A stretch of 64,000 bases of DNA from Prescottella agglutinans (lineage in GTDB: Bacteria > Actinomycetota > Actinomycetes > Mycobacteriales > Mycobacteriaceae): NCBI RefSeq assembly GCF_004011865.1, contig NZ_RKLP01000015.1, positions 62,001-126,000 of the forward strand. Reading direction: 5' to 3'. The notes below the pieces were generated by a model. That model saw nothing but the letters and a program-made list of their open reading frames with translations, was not told where the DNA came from and searched no databases. Every line of letters begins with the position of its first letter. The first letter of the stretch is position 1. A program made the position numbers and the translations under genes. Below are positions 26,035 through 35,010 of this stretch, piece after piece.

Positions 26035-26885
26035 TGGGCGTGCGGTTCGGCTACGCGGACACGTCGTTCGGACAGTTGCACTACGCCGAGCAGGGACAGG
26101 GGCCGGTGATCCTGCTGCTGCATCAGACCCCGCGCTCGTGGGACGAGTTCCGAGAGCTGATTCCCCTGCTGGCGAGCGACTTCCGGGTGATCGCGATGGA
26201 CATGATCGGGTTCGGGGCGAGCGCCGCGCTGCCCGCACCGCAGACCATCGAGGCGTTCGCGCAGGGCGCGTGGGAGTTGCTCGACGCCCTGGGGGTCGAC
26301 CGGGCCACCGTGCTGGGGCACCACACCGGCGCGGCGGTGGCCCTCGAGATGGCGGCCGGCGACGGGGGACGACTCGACGCCGTCGTGCTGTCGTCGTGCC
26401 CGTGGGCGGACGCGGACTACCGCGCCGGCCACACGGGTGCCGGCGGGGTGGACTGCGCCGAGCATGTCCCGGACGGCGCCCACCTGCGGGTGCTGTGGGA
26501 TCTGCGCCGCCCCTACTACCCGGAACCGGTCACCGACCTGCTGGACCGGTTCCTCCACGACGCCCTCGCCTTCGGTGTCGACCCGGCCGAGGGACATCGC
26601 GCGTGCGGTCGCTACCGGATGGAGGACCGGGTCGGTGCCGTCACGGTGCCCGTGCTGCTGATCGGTGCGGGTGCCGACCCGTTCTCGATACCCAACCTGC
26701 CGAAGCTGCGCGCGCACCTGACGGGCGCACCGACGGTGGCCGAGGTCGTCGTCGAGGACGGCACGGTGGCGCTCGTCGAGCGGCACGCGGACCGCGTCGC
26801 GGCGGCGGTGTGCGAGTTCCTGGCGAATGTGAACACCGCCGCCTCCGCGGTGACCGCGGACACCCCCGTTGCGCGGCATTTGTAA
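26034..26885 (+). CDS. Alpha/beta-hydrolase-fold protein with His in place of the nucleophile
   Basis: A 283-residue alpha/beta-hydrolase fold with HQTPRSWDEF after strand 3 and DMIGFGASA. The nucleophile elbow reads LGHHTGA, so the G-x-Ser-x-G position (about residue 97) holds His and the next is Thr. The acid (GAGADPFS) seems kept and a His occurs in ERHADRVAA. The enzyme may use another mechanism, as cofactor-free dioxygenases and lyases of this fold do, or be non-catalytic. TGATG junction with the ferredoxin gene puts it in the reductase-ferredoxin transcript. Confidence 0.78.
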   Translation: MGVRFGYADTSFGQLHYAEQGQGPVILLLHQTPRSWDEFRELIPLLASDFRVIAMDMIGFGASAALPAPQTIEAFAQGAWELLDALGVDRATVLGHHTGAAVALEMAAGDGGRLDAVVLSSCPWADADYRAGHTGAGGVDCAEHVPDGAHLRVLWDLRRPYYPEPVTDLLDRFLHDALAFGVDPAEGHRACGRYRMEDRVGAVTVPVLLIGAGADPFSIPNLPKLRAHLTGAPTVAEVVVEDGTVALVERHADRVAAAVCEFLANVNTAASAVTADTPVARHL

Positions 26886-26945
26886 ACGCTGTGAAACCGG
26901 TCCGCTGGACGGAACGTGTGACGTGCGTCTCGGGACTTTGGTCCC

Positions 26946-26990
26946 TAGCGTCACTGGCACCGAAAGGGTTACACCGCTCGGACCTCCGAG
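26946..26990 (+). promoter_or_regulatory. Promoter and operator-like palindrome before the IclR gene
   Basis: TAGCGT at 26946-26951 is a plausible -10. The 14-bp palindrome CTCGGA-CC-TCCGAG at 26977-26990 lies in the resulting leader, about 30 bases before the GTG start, a suitable place for IclR autoregulation. Confidence 0.4.
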
Positions 26991-27021
26991 TCGGAGCCCC
27001 GCAGAGTGTCAGGAGGCCGCA

Positions 27022-27912
27022 GTGACGACAGCGATGCAGCGATCGGTCGATCTCGGTTCGGTGGTGCCGATCCAGTCGGCTCAGGGACAGGGCGGCGAGA
27101 TGTCGTCGGTGCTGGGGAAGGCCCGCTCGATCCTCGACGCCTTCGACAACGACCACAGCGACCTTTCGCTCACCGAGTTGACGCGCCGCAGCCGGGTCGC
27201 GAAGGCCACGGTGCACCGTCTCGCGGGCGAACTGGTCGAGTGGGGCCTGCTCGAGCGGGCCGGCACGAAGTACCGCCTGGGGCTGCGCCTGTTCGAGTTG
27301 GGACAGCTGGTGCCCCGGCAGCGGATCCTGCGCGACGCCGCGCTGCCGTACATGGAGGACCTGCTGCTCGCGACGCAGGAGACCGTGCACTTCGCGGTGC
27401 GGGATGGCATCGACGTCCTCTACATCGAGAAGATCATCGGGCACCGCGGGCTCAACCAGCAGTCCCGCGTCGCGGGCCGCCTCCCGCTGTACTGCACGGC
27501 CACCGGGAAGATGATCCTGGCGTTCTCGCCGCAGTCGGTGTTCGACGAGGTGGTCGAGCAGGGCTTCACCGCGCTCACCTCACGCACGACGATGTCGGTC
27601 TCGGTCCTGCGTCAGCAACTCGAGCGGATGCGCAAGGAACAGTTGGCGGTCGAGGTCGAGGAGACGCGACTCGGCTACATGAGTGTCGCGGTGCCGGTCT
27701 TCAGCGGGCCCACCACGATCGCCGGCGCGCTGTCGGTGACCGGTCCGACGGTCCGACTCAACGTCAGCCGGGTCACCGGTGCGCTGCGCACCGCGGGGAT
27801 GGGGATCAGCCGCGCCCTGCACGCGATGAAGTGCACGCACTCGCCCGCCGACGCCGCGCGGGCGATGGCCTGCAGCCCCACGATGTGTTCGTTCAACGGC
27901 TGCGGCAAGTGA
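27022..27912 (+). CDS. IclR-family regulator with Cys-rich C-terminal tail
   Basis: IclR regulator of 296 residues. The GTG at 27022 has a perfect AGGAGG five bases upstream. An N-terminal extension of about 27 residues precedes the winged helix (LSLTELTRRSRVAKATVHRL); the effector domain follows (ETVHFAVRDGIDVLYIEK, LPLYCTATGKMILAF). It is clearly paralogous to the 11311 protein, but ends with about 28 extra residues holding four cysteines and a His (MKCTHS, MACSPTMCSFNGCGK). That tail could bind metal or sense redox state. It converges with the CoA ligase gene at 27920, seven bases away. Confidence 0.87.
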   Translation: MTTAMQRSVDLGSVVPIQSAQGQGGEMSSVLGKARSILDAFDNDHSDLSLTELTRRSRVAKATVHRLAGELVEWGLLERAGTKYRLGLRLFELGQLVPRQRILRDAALPYMEDLLLATQETVHFAVRDGIDVLYIEKIIGHRGLNQQSRVAGRLPLYCTATGKMILAFSPQSVFDEVVEQGFTALTSRTTMSVSVLRQQLERMRKEQLAVEVEETRLGYMSVAVPVFSGPTTIAGALSVTGPTVRLNVSRVTGALRTAGMGISRALHAMKCTHSPADAARAMACSPTMCSFNGCGK

Positions 27913-27919
27913 GCGGCGG

Positions 27920-29455
27920 TCAGCGGCCGGGAGCGATCCCGGCCGCTTCGGCGTCCCACGTGTGCGGCCCGACGCCGCGCTCCCGCAGCGCCGCCTTGCG
28001 GACCTTGCCCGTCTCGGTGAGCGGCAGGGCGCCGACGACGTCGACGTAGCGGGGTAGCGCAAAGTAGGCGAGGTGCGGTTCGGCGAACCGGCGCAGCTCG
28101 GCGGGATCGACGCGGCACCCGGGTCGCGCGACGACGGCGGCCATCACCTCGTCCTCCGCCAACTGCGACGGGACCGGGAAGACCGCGGCCTGCGCGACGG
28201 CGGGGTGCTGCGCCAGGACGTCCTCGACTTCGGCCGACGAGATGTTCTCGCCGCGCCGCCGGATCACGTCCTTGATCCGGTCGACGAAGCGGAACCAGCC
28301 GTCGGCGTCCCGCACCACCCGATCGCCGGTGGCGAGCCACGCGCCGGGCGTCGGGGGTGTGTCGCCGAGGTAGCCGAGCGCGAACGCACCGTCGAGGTCG
28401 GTGCGCACCAGCAGTTCGCCCGGGGTGCCGTCCGGGACCGGGGTGCCGGCCGGGTCGACGACGAGCGCGTCGTACCCCGGCATGATCGTGCCGAGGTGGC
28501 CCGCACGCCGGTCGCCGGGCGCGGTCCCGAGCACGAGATTGGTCTCGGTGGTGCCGAATCCGTCGATCAGCTCGACGCCGAACCGGTCCCGGAACGGCCG
28601 CCACAGCCGCTCCGGTGTCGCAGGGGACAGCGCGCGGGTCGCCCGATGCGCCCGGTCGTCCGGGGACGGCGGCCGGCCGGCCAGCATGGCGACCATCGCG
28701 CCGAGCAGGTACACGACGGTCGCGTCGGCGTCGGCGACCCGCCGCCAGTACTCGCGCACCGAGAAGTGCTGTCCCAGCACGAAGGTGCCGCCCGCCACCA
28801 CGGCCTGGAAGAAGGCGTTGATGGCGTTGGTATGGAACAGCGGCAGCCCGTTGTAGAGGACGTCTTCGGCGTCCAGATCCAGCGATGCCCCCACGCCCAG
28901 CCCCCACCACAGGAACTGGGCGTGCGGGCACAGCACTCCCTTCGGCAGCCCGGTGGTGCCGGAGGTGAACAGCACGGCCGCCGGGTCGAGCGCCGATATC
29001 TTCTCCACGGGTGGCAGCGGCGGCGAATCCGGTTGCGGCGCCGAGGCAGTGCCGACGATCCACAGCTCGCCGCGGAAGCCGGCGGCCTCCACGCGCTCGG
29101 CGTACTCCGGTTCGACGAGCAGGCACCGTGCACCCGACGCCGCGAGGACGTGGCGCAGGGCGTCGCCGCGGAAGGCGGTGTTGAGCGGCACCGCGACGGC
29201 GCCCAGCCAGGCGCAGCCGAGGATCAGGTCGAGCGCCTCGATGCGGTTCGCCGTCATCGCGGCGACCCGGTCGCCGCGCCGGACCCCGCGGCGGGCGAGG
29301 GACCCGGCCATCGCGGCCGCGCGGTCCGCCAGTTCGCGGTAGTGCACCCGCACGGCACCGACGCGCAGCGCGGTGTGATCGCCGCGCCGGACGGCGCGGT
29401 CGAGCAGCAGCGCCGGAATCGTCATCGATTCCGGTAGCGGCAGTGCTCCGGTCAC
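27920..29455 (-). CDS. Acyl-CoA synthetase (AMP-forming)
   Basis: Adenylate-forming CoA ligase of about 511 residues with LFTSGTTGLPKG, GFGTTETN, the TGDRVVRD segment, RIKDVIRRRGENISSAEVE and the C-terminal catalytic Lys in LTETGKVRKA. The start is uncertain: GTG 29455 begins four bases after the upstream stop, while ATG 29425 has GGA six bases before it. It is the last gene of a five-gene minus-strand unit with a CoA-transferase and enoyl-CoA hydratase, so it likely activates a carboxylic acid of that route. Confidence 0.83.
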   Translation of the reverse strand: MTGALPLPESMTIPALLLDRAVRRGDHTALRVGAVRVHYRELADRAAAMAGSLARRGVRRGDRVAAMTANRIEALDLILGCAWLGAVAVPLNTAFRGDALRHVLAASGARCLLVEPEYAERVEAAGFRGELWIVGTASAPQPDSPPLPPVEKISALDPAAVLFTSGTTGLPKGVLCPHAQFLWWGLGVGASLDLDAEDVLYNGLPLFHTNAINAFFQAVVAGGTFVLGQHFSVREYWRRVADADATVVYLLGAMVAMLAGRPPSPDDRAHRATRALSPATPERLWRPFRDRFGVELIDGFGTTETNLVLGTAPGDRRAGHLGTIMPGYDALVVDPAGTPVPDGTPGELLVRTDLDGAFALGYLGDTPPTPGAWLATGDRVVRDADGWFRFVDRIKDVIRRRGENISSAEVEDVLAQHPAVAQAAVFPVPSQLAEDEVMAAVVARPGCRVDPAELRRFAEPHLAYFALPRYVDVVGALPLTETGKVRKAALRERGVGPHTWDAEAAGIAPGR

Positions 29456-29459
29456 GGCG

Positions 29460-30407
29460 TCACGGCACGACGACGGCACGGCCGGCGACCTTGCCCTCGC
29501 GCATCAGCTGCAGCGCGTCGGCGATGTCGGCGAGCGGGAACTGCTGGACTGCGAGACGGATGTCGCCGGCGACGAGGCGGGCGATCATGTCCGGGGCGAG
29601 TTCGGCCTGGCGTGCGGTCTTGCGAATCATGTTGACCGGCAGGATCGCAACGTCGCTCAGCAACCAGTTCGGCAGGTCGATCGTGAGCTGAGTGCCGAGG
29701 GTGTAGCCGATCAGGGCGGCGCGACCGCCCGGCACGACACGCACGAGCAGGTGTGGCAGCGCGTCCCCGCCCAGGGTGTCGATCAGGACCTCCGCGACCG
29801 GGTCGGGGCCGAGGGCCTCGGCCACCTGCTCGCCGCGCCCGACGATCGGGCGGACACCCTCCGGCAGCAGCGCGACCTGGTCCGCGCGGGGCACCACGCC
29901 GATCACCTCGGAGGCCCCGGCGAGCAGCGCGAACTGCGCGGCCATCGACCCCACCGCGCCGGAGGCTCCCGACACGATGACCCGCTCGCCCACCCGGACA
30001 TCGGCGACGTCGTGGACGGCCACGTATCCGGTGGTGCTGGGCAGCAGGAAGGTTGCCGCGATCGCCGGATCGAGACCCGAATCGAACGGGGTGAACGCCT
30101 TGTCCGAGGCCACGACGTACTCGGCCCAGCAGCCGTTCTTGAACAGCCCGATACCGCCGCCGCGCACCAGGACCCGGGTTCCGGGCTCGAAGGCGTCGGA
30201 CTCGACGACGGTCCCGGCGCCGTCTGTGCCGCCGATGTGCGGCAGTTGCGGGCGGACGTCGAAGTTGCCGCTCGCGACCGTCATGTCGAGATGACCGAGA
30301 GCGGCGGCGTCGATACGGACCAGTGTCTGTCCGGCGGCCCGCGCGGGGACGTCGACCTCGTCGATCACGGGAGCCTGTCCGAAGCTGTGGAGCCGGGCGG
30401 CGCGCAT
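29460..30407 (-). CDS. Quinone-oxidoreductase-like medium-chain dehydrogenase
   Basis: MDR-superfamily protein of 315 residues. The NADPH motif SGASGAVGSMAAQFA is in the Rossmann half; IGGTDGAGTVVE and the N-terminal GroES-like half are typical. The zinc-binding cysteines of alcohol dehydrogenases are absent, pointing to the zeta-crystallin/quinone reductase or enoyl reductase branch. AAGGAG lies seven bases before the ATG. Within this CoA-centred operon an enoyl reductase step is plausible. Confidence 0.82.
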   Translation of the reverse strand: MRAARLHSFGQAPVIDEVDVPARAAGQTLVRIDAAALGHLDMTVASGNFDVRPQLPHIGGTDGAGTVVESDAFEPGTRVLVRGGGIGLFKNGCWAEYVVASDKAFTPFDSGLDPAIAATFLLPSTTGYVAVHDVADVRVGERVIVSGASGAVGSMAAQFALLAGASEVIGVVPRADQVALLPEGVRPIVGRGEQVAEALGPDPVAEVLIDTLGGDALPHLLVRVVPGGRAALIGYTLGTQLTIDLPNWLLSDVAILPVNMIRKTARQAELAPDMIARLVAGDIRLAVQQFPLADIADALQLMREGKVAGRAVVVP

Positions 30408-30471
30408 GTGTTCTCCTTCTGGATCTTTCGAGCGGTGGGGCGGCGGGTGGGCCGTGGAATCAGGTCACCGG

Positions 30472-32811
30472 TCAGGTCAGGACGCCGTCGGCGCGCAGGC
30501 GGGCGACGGTCTCGGGCGGGTACCCGGCGACGTCGCGCAGCACGTCGTCGGTGTCGGCGCCGAGCAGCGGCGCCGCGCGGCGGATCGTCACCGGTGCACC
30601 TACGCGGACCGGGGCGCCCTCGTGCAGGAACCGACCGGCCTTCGGATGGTCACCGGGAACGTAGTAGCCGCGCGCCCGCAGGTGCGGGTCGCTCTCGACC
30701 AGGTCGCGGCCGTTCTGGACGGCACCGGCCGGGACGCCGACGGCCTGGAGGCGTTCGGCGACCGTCTCGGCGGGCAGGGACGCCGTCCACGAGGCGATCG
30801 CGCCGGCGATCTCGGCTTCGTGCTCGCGGCGTCCCGGCGCGGTGCGGAACCTGTTGTCGTCGGCCCATTCCGCCCGACCGAGCGTCTCGCACAGGTGTCG
30901 CCAGTCGGTGTCGTCGCGGACCGCGATCGCGCACCAGCGGTCGGTGCCGAGGCACCGGAAGACCCCGTGCGGCGACATGGTCGGGTGAGCATTGCCGATC
31001 GGGGCCGGGAACCGTCCGGTGCCGGTGGCCTGCACGACGCTGGTGCCCATGTGCGAGGCCATCGCCTCGAGCTGGGACAGGTCCACGTGCTGACCGCGGC
31101 CGGTGCGGTCGCGATGTTCGAGTGCGGCGAGGACGGCGGTCGCGGCCTGCAGTCCCGCCACGATGTCGCCGTGGCCGTAGATCACGCCCACCACCTCGTC
31201 GGCGCTCCACCCCGTCAGCGCCGTCAATCCTGTTGCCGCGGACACGATGTCGGCGTACGACACCCAGCCGCTGCGCGGGCCGGTGTGGCCCATCCCCGAC
31301 ATCGAGACGTACACGATGTCGGGGCGCAGTTCGCGCAGCCGCTCGTACCCGAAGCCCATCTTCTCCATGACGGTGGAACTGAAGTTCTCGACGACGACGT
31401 CGCTCTGCGCGATCAGGTCCGCCAGGACCTCGAGGCCGGCGGGGGAGCGGGTGTCGAGGGTGATGCTGCGCTTGTTCCGGTTGACGTCGTTGAAGTATCC
31501 GCTGGTGTCGGGGTCGTCGTGGGGTCCCCGGGACAGGTGCATGAACGGCGCGAACCGCGTCGGGTCCGGCCGGCCCAGCGACTCGACCTTGACGACGTCG
31601 GCGCCGTGGTCCGCCAGGATGCGGGTGCAGTACGGTCCGGCCAGCACCCAGGTGAGGTCCAGGACACGGATGCCGTCGAGCGGGAGTCTCGTCGAATCCT
31701 CCTCGGACACAGAGTGCTCCTCGACGGCCGATCGGTCGAGCAGGACCTGGTGCTCGCCGAGATCGGCCACCGCGAGATCCCGGGCGCGGGCGCCCTCGGG
31801 GAACGCGAAGCCGAAGCCCAAGTCGCGAGTCACGCCGTCCCGTGACACCACATCGACGAAGAAGTCGCGGTCGTTCAGTTGCGGGTTGACGAGCAGTTCG
31901 TCCGGGCGGTCGACGGCCGACCAGGGCAGCTTGCGGGTCTGCGCCGCGACCGCGAACTCCTCCTTGGTCCACTTGTCGAGGAAGCGCTGCACCACCTCGA
32001 AGATGTGTTCCTGGTGCCGCTTTCGTTCGATCGGATCGCTCCAGCGGGGATCGGTGAGGTCGTCGGCCGCGCCCTCCTCGACGAGCCACGCCAGCAGCGC
32101 GTCCCACATGCGAGGGCTGCCGCCCAGACCGCCGCCCAGGAAACCGTCGGCGGCGCGGAACAACCCGTGCGGCACCAGCGGATGCACCCGGCCCGGCCGG
32201 GGTGGCACCCGGTCCTCGTGCAGGTAGGCGAGCGTGCCCGCCTCGAGGCTCGCCGCGACGCACTCCTGCGCGGACACGTCGACGGGCGGCACCGGTCCCC
32301 GCCGGCGGGCCCGCAGACCCAGGAGCGCCGCGATCGCGGCGTTGACTCCGGCCAACTGTTCGGCCTGACCCTGGGGGAGCAGCAGGGGCGGACCGTCCGG
32401 GTCGCCGACCTGTGCCAGCATGCCGCCGAGGGCGGCGACGGTGAGATCCGTTGCGGCCCACCCGCTGCGCGGACCGTCGACGCCGAACGGGGACACCCGG
32501 ACGTGGACGGTCGAACCGCACTGCACCGCAACCGGTTCGGCGCCCGGGGCGCTGCCGTCGAGGAAGATGTCGGACGCGGCGACCAGCCGCGCGAGGTCGT
32601 CGCGGCCGGCTTCCGCGTCGAGATCGACTACGACGGACTTCTTCCCGGCATGCCAGTGGGCGTAGGCGTGCCCGCCGAACTCGTGCCGGCTGGGATCGCC
32701 GCCGACCGGTTCGACGAGGACGACGTCGTAGCCGAGGCCGACGAGGACCCGTCCGGCGAAGCGGGTGAAGGGGCTCGACAGTTCGACCACCCGGATTGCG
32801 GATTCGACCAC
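30472..32811 (-). CDS. Tandem CaiB/BaiF family III CoA-transferase fusion
   Basis: A 779-residue protein made of two consecutive class III CoA-transferase domains, each normally about 400 residues. The second half (from about 390) has every expected segment: GIRVLDLTWVLAGPYCTRIL, NVNRNKRSITLD-like NRNKRS, VVVENF and the catalytic Asp in GHGDIVAGLQA. The first half keeps the fold (VVELSSPFTRFAGRVL, GKKSVVVDL) but has GQAEQLAGV where the catalytic GD should be, so it is probably inactive and structural. Family III enzymes are interlocked dimers, so the fusion may be a built-in heterodimer. Would move CoA between two carboxylic acids. Confidence 0.85.
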   Translation of the reverse strand: MVESAIRVVELSSPFTRFAGRVLVGLGYDVVLVEPVGGDPSRHEFGGHAYAHWHAGKKSVVVDLDAEAGRDDLARLVAASDIFLDGSAPGAEPVAVQCGSTVHVRVSPFGVDGPRSGWAATDLTVAALGGMLAQVGDPDGPPLLLPQGQAEQLAGVNAAIAALLGLRARRRGPVPPVDVSAQECVAASLEAGTLAYLHEDRVPPRPGRVHPLVPHGLFRAADGFLGGGLGGSPRMWDALLAWLVEEGAADDLTDPRWSDPIERKRHQEHIFEVVQRFLDKWTKEEFAVAAQTRKLPWSAVDRPDELLVNPQLNDRDFFVDVVSRDGVTRDLGFGFAFPEGARARDLAVADLGEHQVLLDRSAVEEHSVSEEDSTRLPLDGIRVLDLTWVLAGPYCTRILADHGADVVKVESLGRPDPTRFAPFMHLSRGPHDDPDTSGYFNDVNRNKRSITLDTRSPAGLEVLADLIAQSDVVVENFSSTVMEKMGFGYERLRELRPDIVYVSMSGMGHTGPRSGWVSYADIVSAATGLTALTGWSADEVVGVIYGHGDIVAGLQAATAVLAALEHRDRTGRGQHVDLSQLEAMASHMGTSVVQATGTGRFPAPIGNAHPTMSPHGVFRCLGTDRWCAIAVRDDTDWRHLCETLGRAEWADDNRFRTAPGRREHEAEIAGAIASWTASLPAETVAERLQAVGVPAGAVQNGRDLVESDPHLRARGYYVPGDHPKAGRFLHEGAPVRVGAPVTIRRAAPLLGADTDDVLRDVAGYPPETVARLRADGVLT

Positions 32812-32890
32812 GGCTGCTCCGATCGGTGACGCGGGTTGTTCGGTGAGTGCGCCGACACTATGGCGGCAGCGCGTCCCGGGAAACGATTCC

Positions 32891-32930
32891 GTTCTGCTGA
32901 CCGAACCGGGCGCGATCCGGCCGGCAGAAC
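32891..32930 (-). terminator. Hairpin after the orphan binding-protein gene
   Basis: GTTCTGCTG (32891-32899) pairs with CGGCAGAAC (32922-32930) with one wobble pair. It lies between the binding-protein stop and the CoA-transferase start on the minus strand, so it may partly separate the two. Confidence 0.35.
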
Positions 32931-32937
32931 GGGGCGA

Positions 32938-33918
32938 TCAATCGCCGTTCGCGTGCTCGGTCACCCAGCCGTGCAGCATCACCGTGTCGGTGTCGACGGA
33001 TCCGGTGATCTTGCCCTGGTCCCGGAAGAACGTGACCAGGTCGTCGGCGCGGGCCGTGTCGTCGGCGGTGAAGTCGCGTCCGACGAAGTCGATCTGGGTC
33101 ACCGTGCGCCTCGCCTCCGCGGGATCCATCTGGATCGCCGACGCGATCGCGGTGGCCGCGCGGTCGGGATCGGCGTTCACGATCGCGGCCGCGTCGGCGA
33201 CGACGGCGAAGACCCGGGCCGCCAGGTCCTCGTTCGCGGCCAGCCACGACTCCGAGGTGAGCAGCCACTGCGAGTAGCGGGCACCGAAGTCGCCGCTGGT
33301 GCCGACGACGCGTCCGCCGGTGGCGACGGCCTGCGCGACCCACGGGTCGAACGAGATGAAGCCGTCGATGTCGCCGCGGGCGAGCAGCGCGGGCTGCTCG
33401 GGTGGGCTGGTGCTCACCAGTTTCACCGCGGCCGGGTCGAGACCGAGGCTGCGCAGGTACGCGTCCGTGAAGTACAGGCCGATCCCGGGGAACACCCCCA
33501 TCGTCTTGATCGACTGCGGGGTGACGCCCGGCCGGAGCACCACCTGGAAGTAGCGGTCGGACTCCTCGTAGACGCCGAGCGCGCGCAGGCTCGGATTGGC
33601 GGCCATCACCGTGAGGGCAGTCGAGTCGGCGTTGCCGGACATCTCGGAGGTGCCGGCCACGACGTTCTGTGCGCTGGCGGCGCCGCCCTCGGTCTGGATG
33701 ATCTGTACGTTCAGGCCCGCCGCCTCGAACAGGCCCTCCTTCTCGGCGACGAAGAACGGTGCGTAGGAAGGGTCGACGCCGACCGAGATGCGGACGAGTC
33801 CGTCGGGTGACGAGGCGGCCGACTCGGACGCGGGACGCGAACACGCGGTGGTGGCGACGGTGACCGCGGCCAGTGCCGCGACGGCGGCCAGTGCGCGGCG
33901 CCGGAATCTGGAGGTCAT
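32938..33918 (-). CDS. Orphan SsuA/NMT1-like binding lipoprotein
   Basis: Substrate-binding lipoprotein of 326 residues, signal ending VATTAC with Cys at residue 26. The mature sequence (ISVGVDPSYAPFFVAEKEGLF, GNADSTALTVMAANPSLRALG, RGDIDGFISFDPW) is related to the 21112 protein throughout. AAGGA precedes the ATG at 33918. No permease or ATPase gene lies beside it; it may share the 22089-23725 transporter or deliver to one elsewhere. It sits between the enoyl-CoA hydratase and CoA-transferase genes. Confidence 0.84.
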   Translation of the reverse strand: MTSRFRRRALAAVAALAAVTVATTACSRPASESAASSPDGLVRISVGVDPSYAPFFVAEKEGLFEAAGLNVQIIQTEGGAASAQNVVAGTSEMSGNADSTALTVMAANPSLRALGVYEESDRYFQVVLRPGVTPQSIKTMGVFPGIGLYFTDAYLRSLGLDPAAVKLVSTSPPEQPALLARGDIDGFISFDPWVAQAVATGGRVVGTSGDFGARYSQWLLTSESWLAANEDLAARVFAVVADAAAIVNADPDRAATAIASAIQMDPAEARRTVTQIDFVGRDFTADDTARADDLVTFFRDQGKITGSVDTDTVMLHGWVTEHANGD

Positions 33919-33959
33919 GGGGTGTCCTTCGTGCGGAGTGGGGTGGGCGGCGCGCGGAC

Positions 33960-34751
33960 TCAGCGGCCGGTGAAGTGCGGTGCCCGCTTGTCGAGGAAGG
34001 CCTGCAGCCCCTCGGCGGTGTCGCGGGTGCGGATCAGTTCGAGGACGGCGGCGAACTCGAGATCGAGTGCCTCGTCGAGCGGCAGCGCGCGCCCGTCCTC
34101 GACGATCCGCTTGAGCAGGCCGATGGTGCGCGTCGGCTTCGCTGCCAGGTCGGCCGCGAGTTCGTCTGTACGGGAATCGAATCGGTCGTCGGGTACGACC
34201 TCGTCGACCAGGCCGATGCGCAGGGCTTCCGCGGCCGACAGCCGGGCCCCGTGGATCATCAGCAGCTTCGCGCGATGGGCCCCGAGGAGTCGCGGGAGTC
34301 GCTGACTGCCCCCCGCTCCGGGGAAGAGTCCGAGCCCCATCTCGGGGAACCCGATCGTCGCGGACTCCGTCATCACCCGGACGTCGCAGGCGAGGGAGAG
34401 TTCCGCGCCGCCGCCGAGGGCGTGGCCGTTCAGGGCTGCGACAACGGGTTTCGGCGCGGCCTCCAGCAGTTTCTGCACGTCGACCCACGGCCGCATCGCG
34501 CGCTGCGTCTCCTCGGTGAGCTCACGCATGACCCGGATGTCGGCGCCGGCGACGAAGAACCTTCCGGTCCCGCGCACGACGATGCACCGGACGTCGGGGT
34601 CCGCGGCCAGCGGGGGCAGCGCGGTGAGCAGTTCGGCGATCAGGGCCGGATCGAACGCGTTGGCCGGCGGCCGATCGATCCTGACGGTGGCGACGCCGTT
34701 CGAGACGGTCACGTCCACGCACTGCGTGAGGGGTGGGCTGTCGGTCGTCAT
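33960..34751 (-). CDS. Enoyl-CoA hydratase (crotonase family)
   Basis: Crotonase of 263 residues. The oxyanion-hole segments RFFVAGADI and GHALGGGAELSLACD are present, and both hydratase Glu residues appear kept (GGGAEL and GFPEMGLGLFPGAGG). Start at 34751 has GGAG about seven bases upstream; a slightly longer frame to 34775 lacks one. First gene of the minus-strand CoA operon; adds water to an enoyl-CoA intermediate of that pathway. Confidence 0.86.
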   Translation of the reverse strand: MTTDSPPLTQCVDVTVSNGVATVRIDRPPANAFDPALIAELLTALPPLAADPDVRCIVVRGTGRFFVAGADIRVMRELTEETQRAMRPWVDVQKLLEAAPKPVVAALNGHALGGGAELSLACDVRVMTESATIGFPEMGLGLFPGAGGSQRLPRLLGAHRAKLLMIHGARLSAAEALRIGLVDEVVPDDRFDSRTDELAADLAAKPTRTIGLLKRIVEDGRALPLDEALDLEFAAVLELIRTRDTAEGLQAFLDKRAPHFTGR

Positions 34752-34953
34752 GGCGGCTCCAGGTCTCGGTGACACGGGTCCGGCGAACCCGTTGAGAGGA
34801 GCCGAGTATCGATGGGAATGGCACGAGTGAGCACCACCATCGGTCCGGTGGATGAACCGGAATGTCCTTGTTCACGAACGGTTGCCGGCCGTGGCGGTGC
34901 GGCCGTCGAGGCTCGGTCCCGGTCGGCGCCGAGCGGTCTCTGCTGCCGGCTGA

Positions 34954-34980
34954 TAGCGTTCGAACCGTACCAATCGGTTC
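34954..34980 (+). promoter_or_regulatory. Promoter/operator candidate before micropeptide gene
   Basis: TAGCGT (34954-34959) as -10 is followed at once by the inverted repeat GAACCG (34962-34967) and CGGTTC (34975-34980), which would overlap the transcription start. About 30 bases later comes AAGGGG and the GTG at 35011. The rest of the 34752-35010 spacer shows no gene I can support. Confidence 0.4.
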
Positions 34981-35010
34981 CTGTTCTACCGACCGGCAAG
35001 GGGTGTCGCA

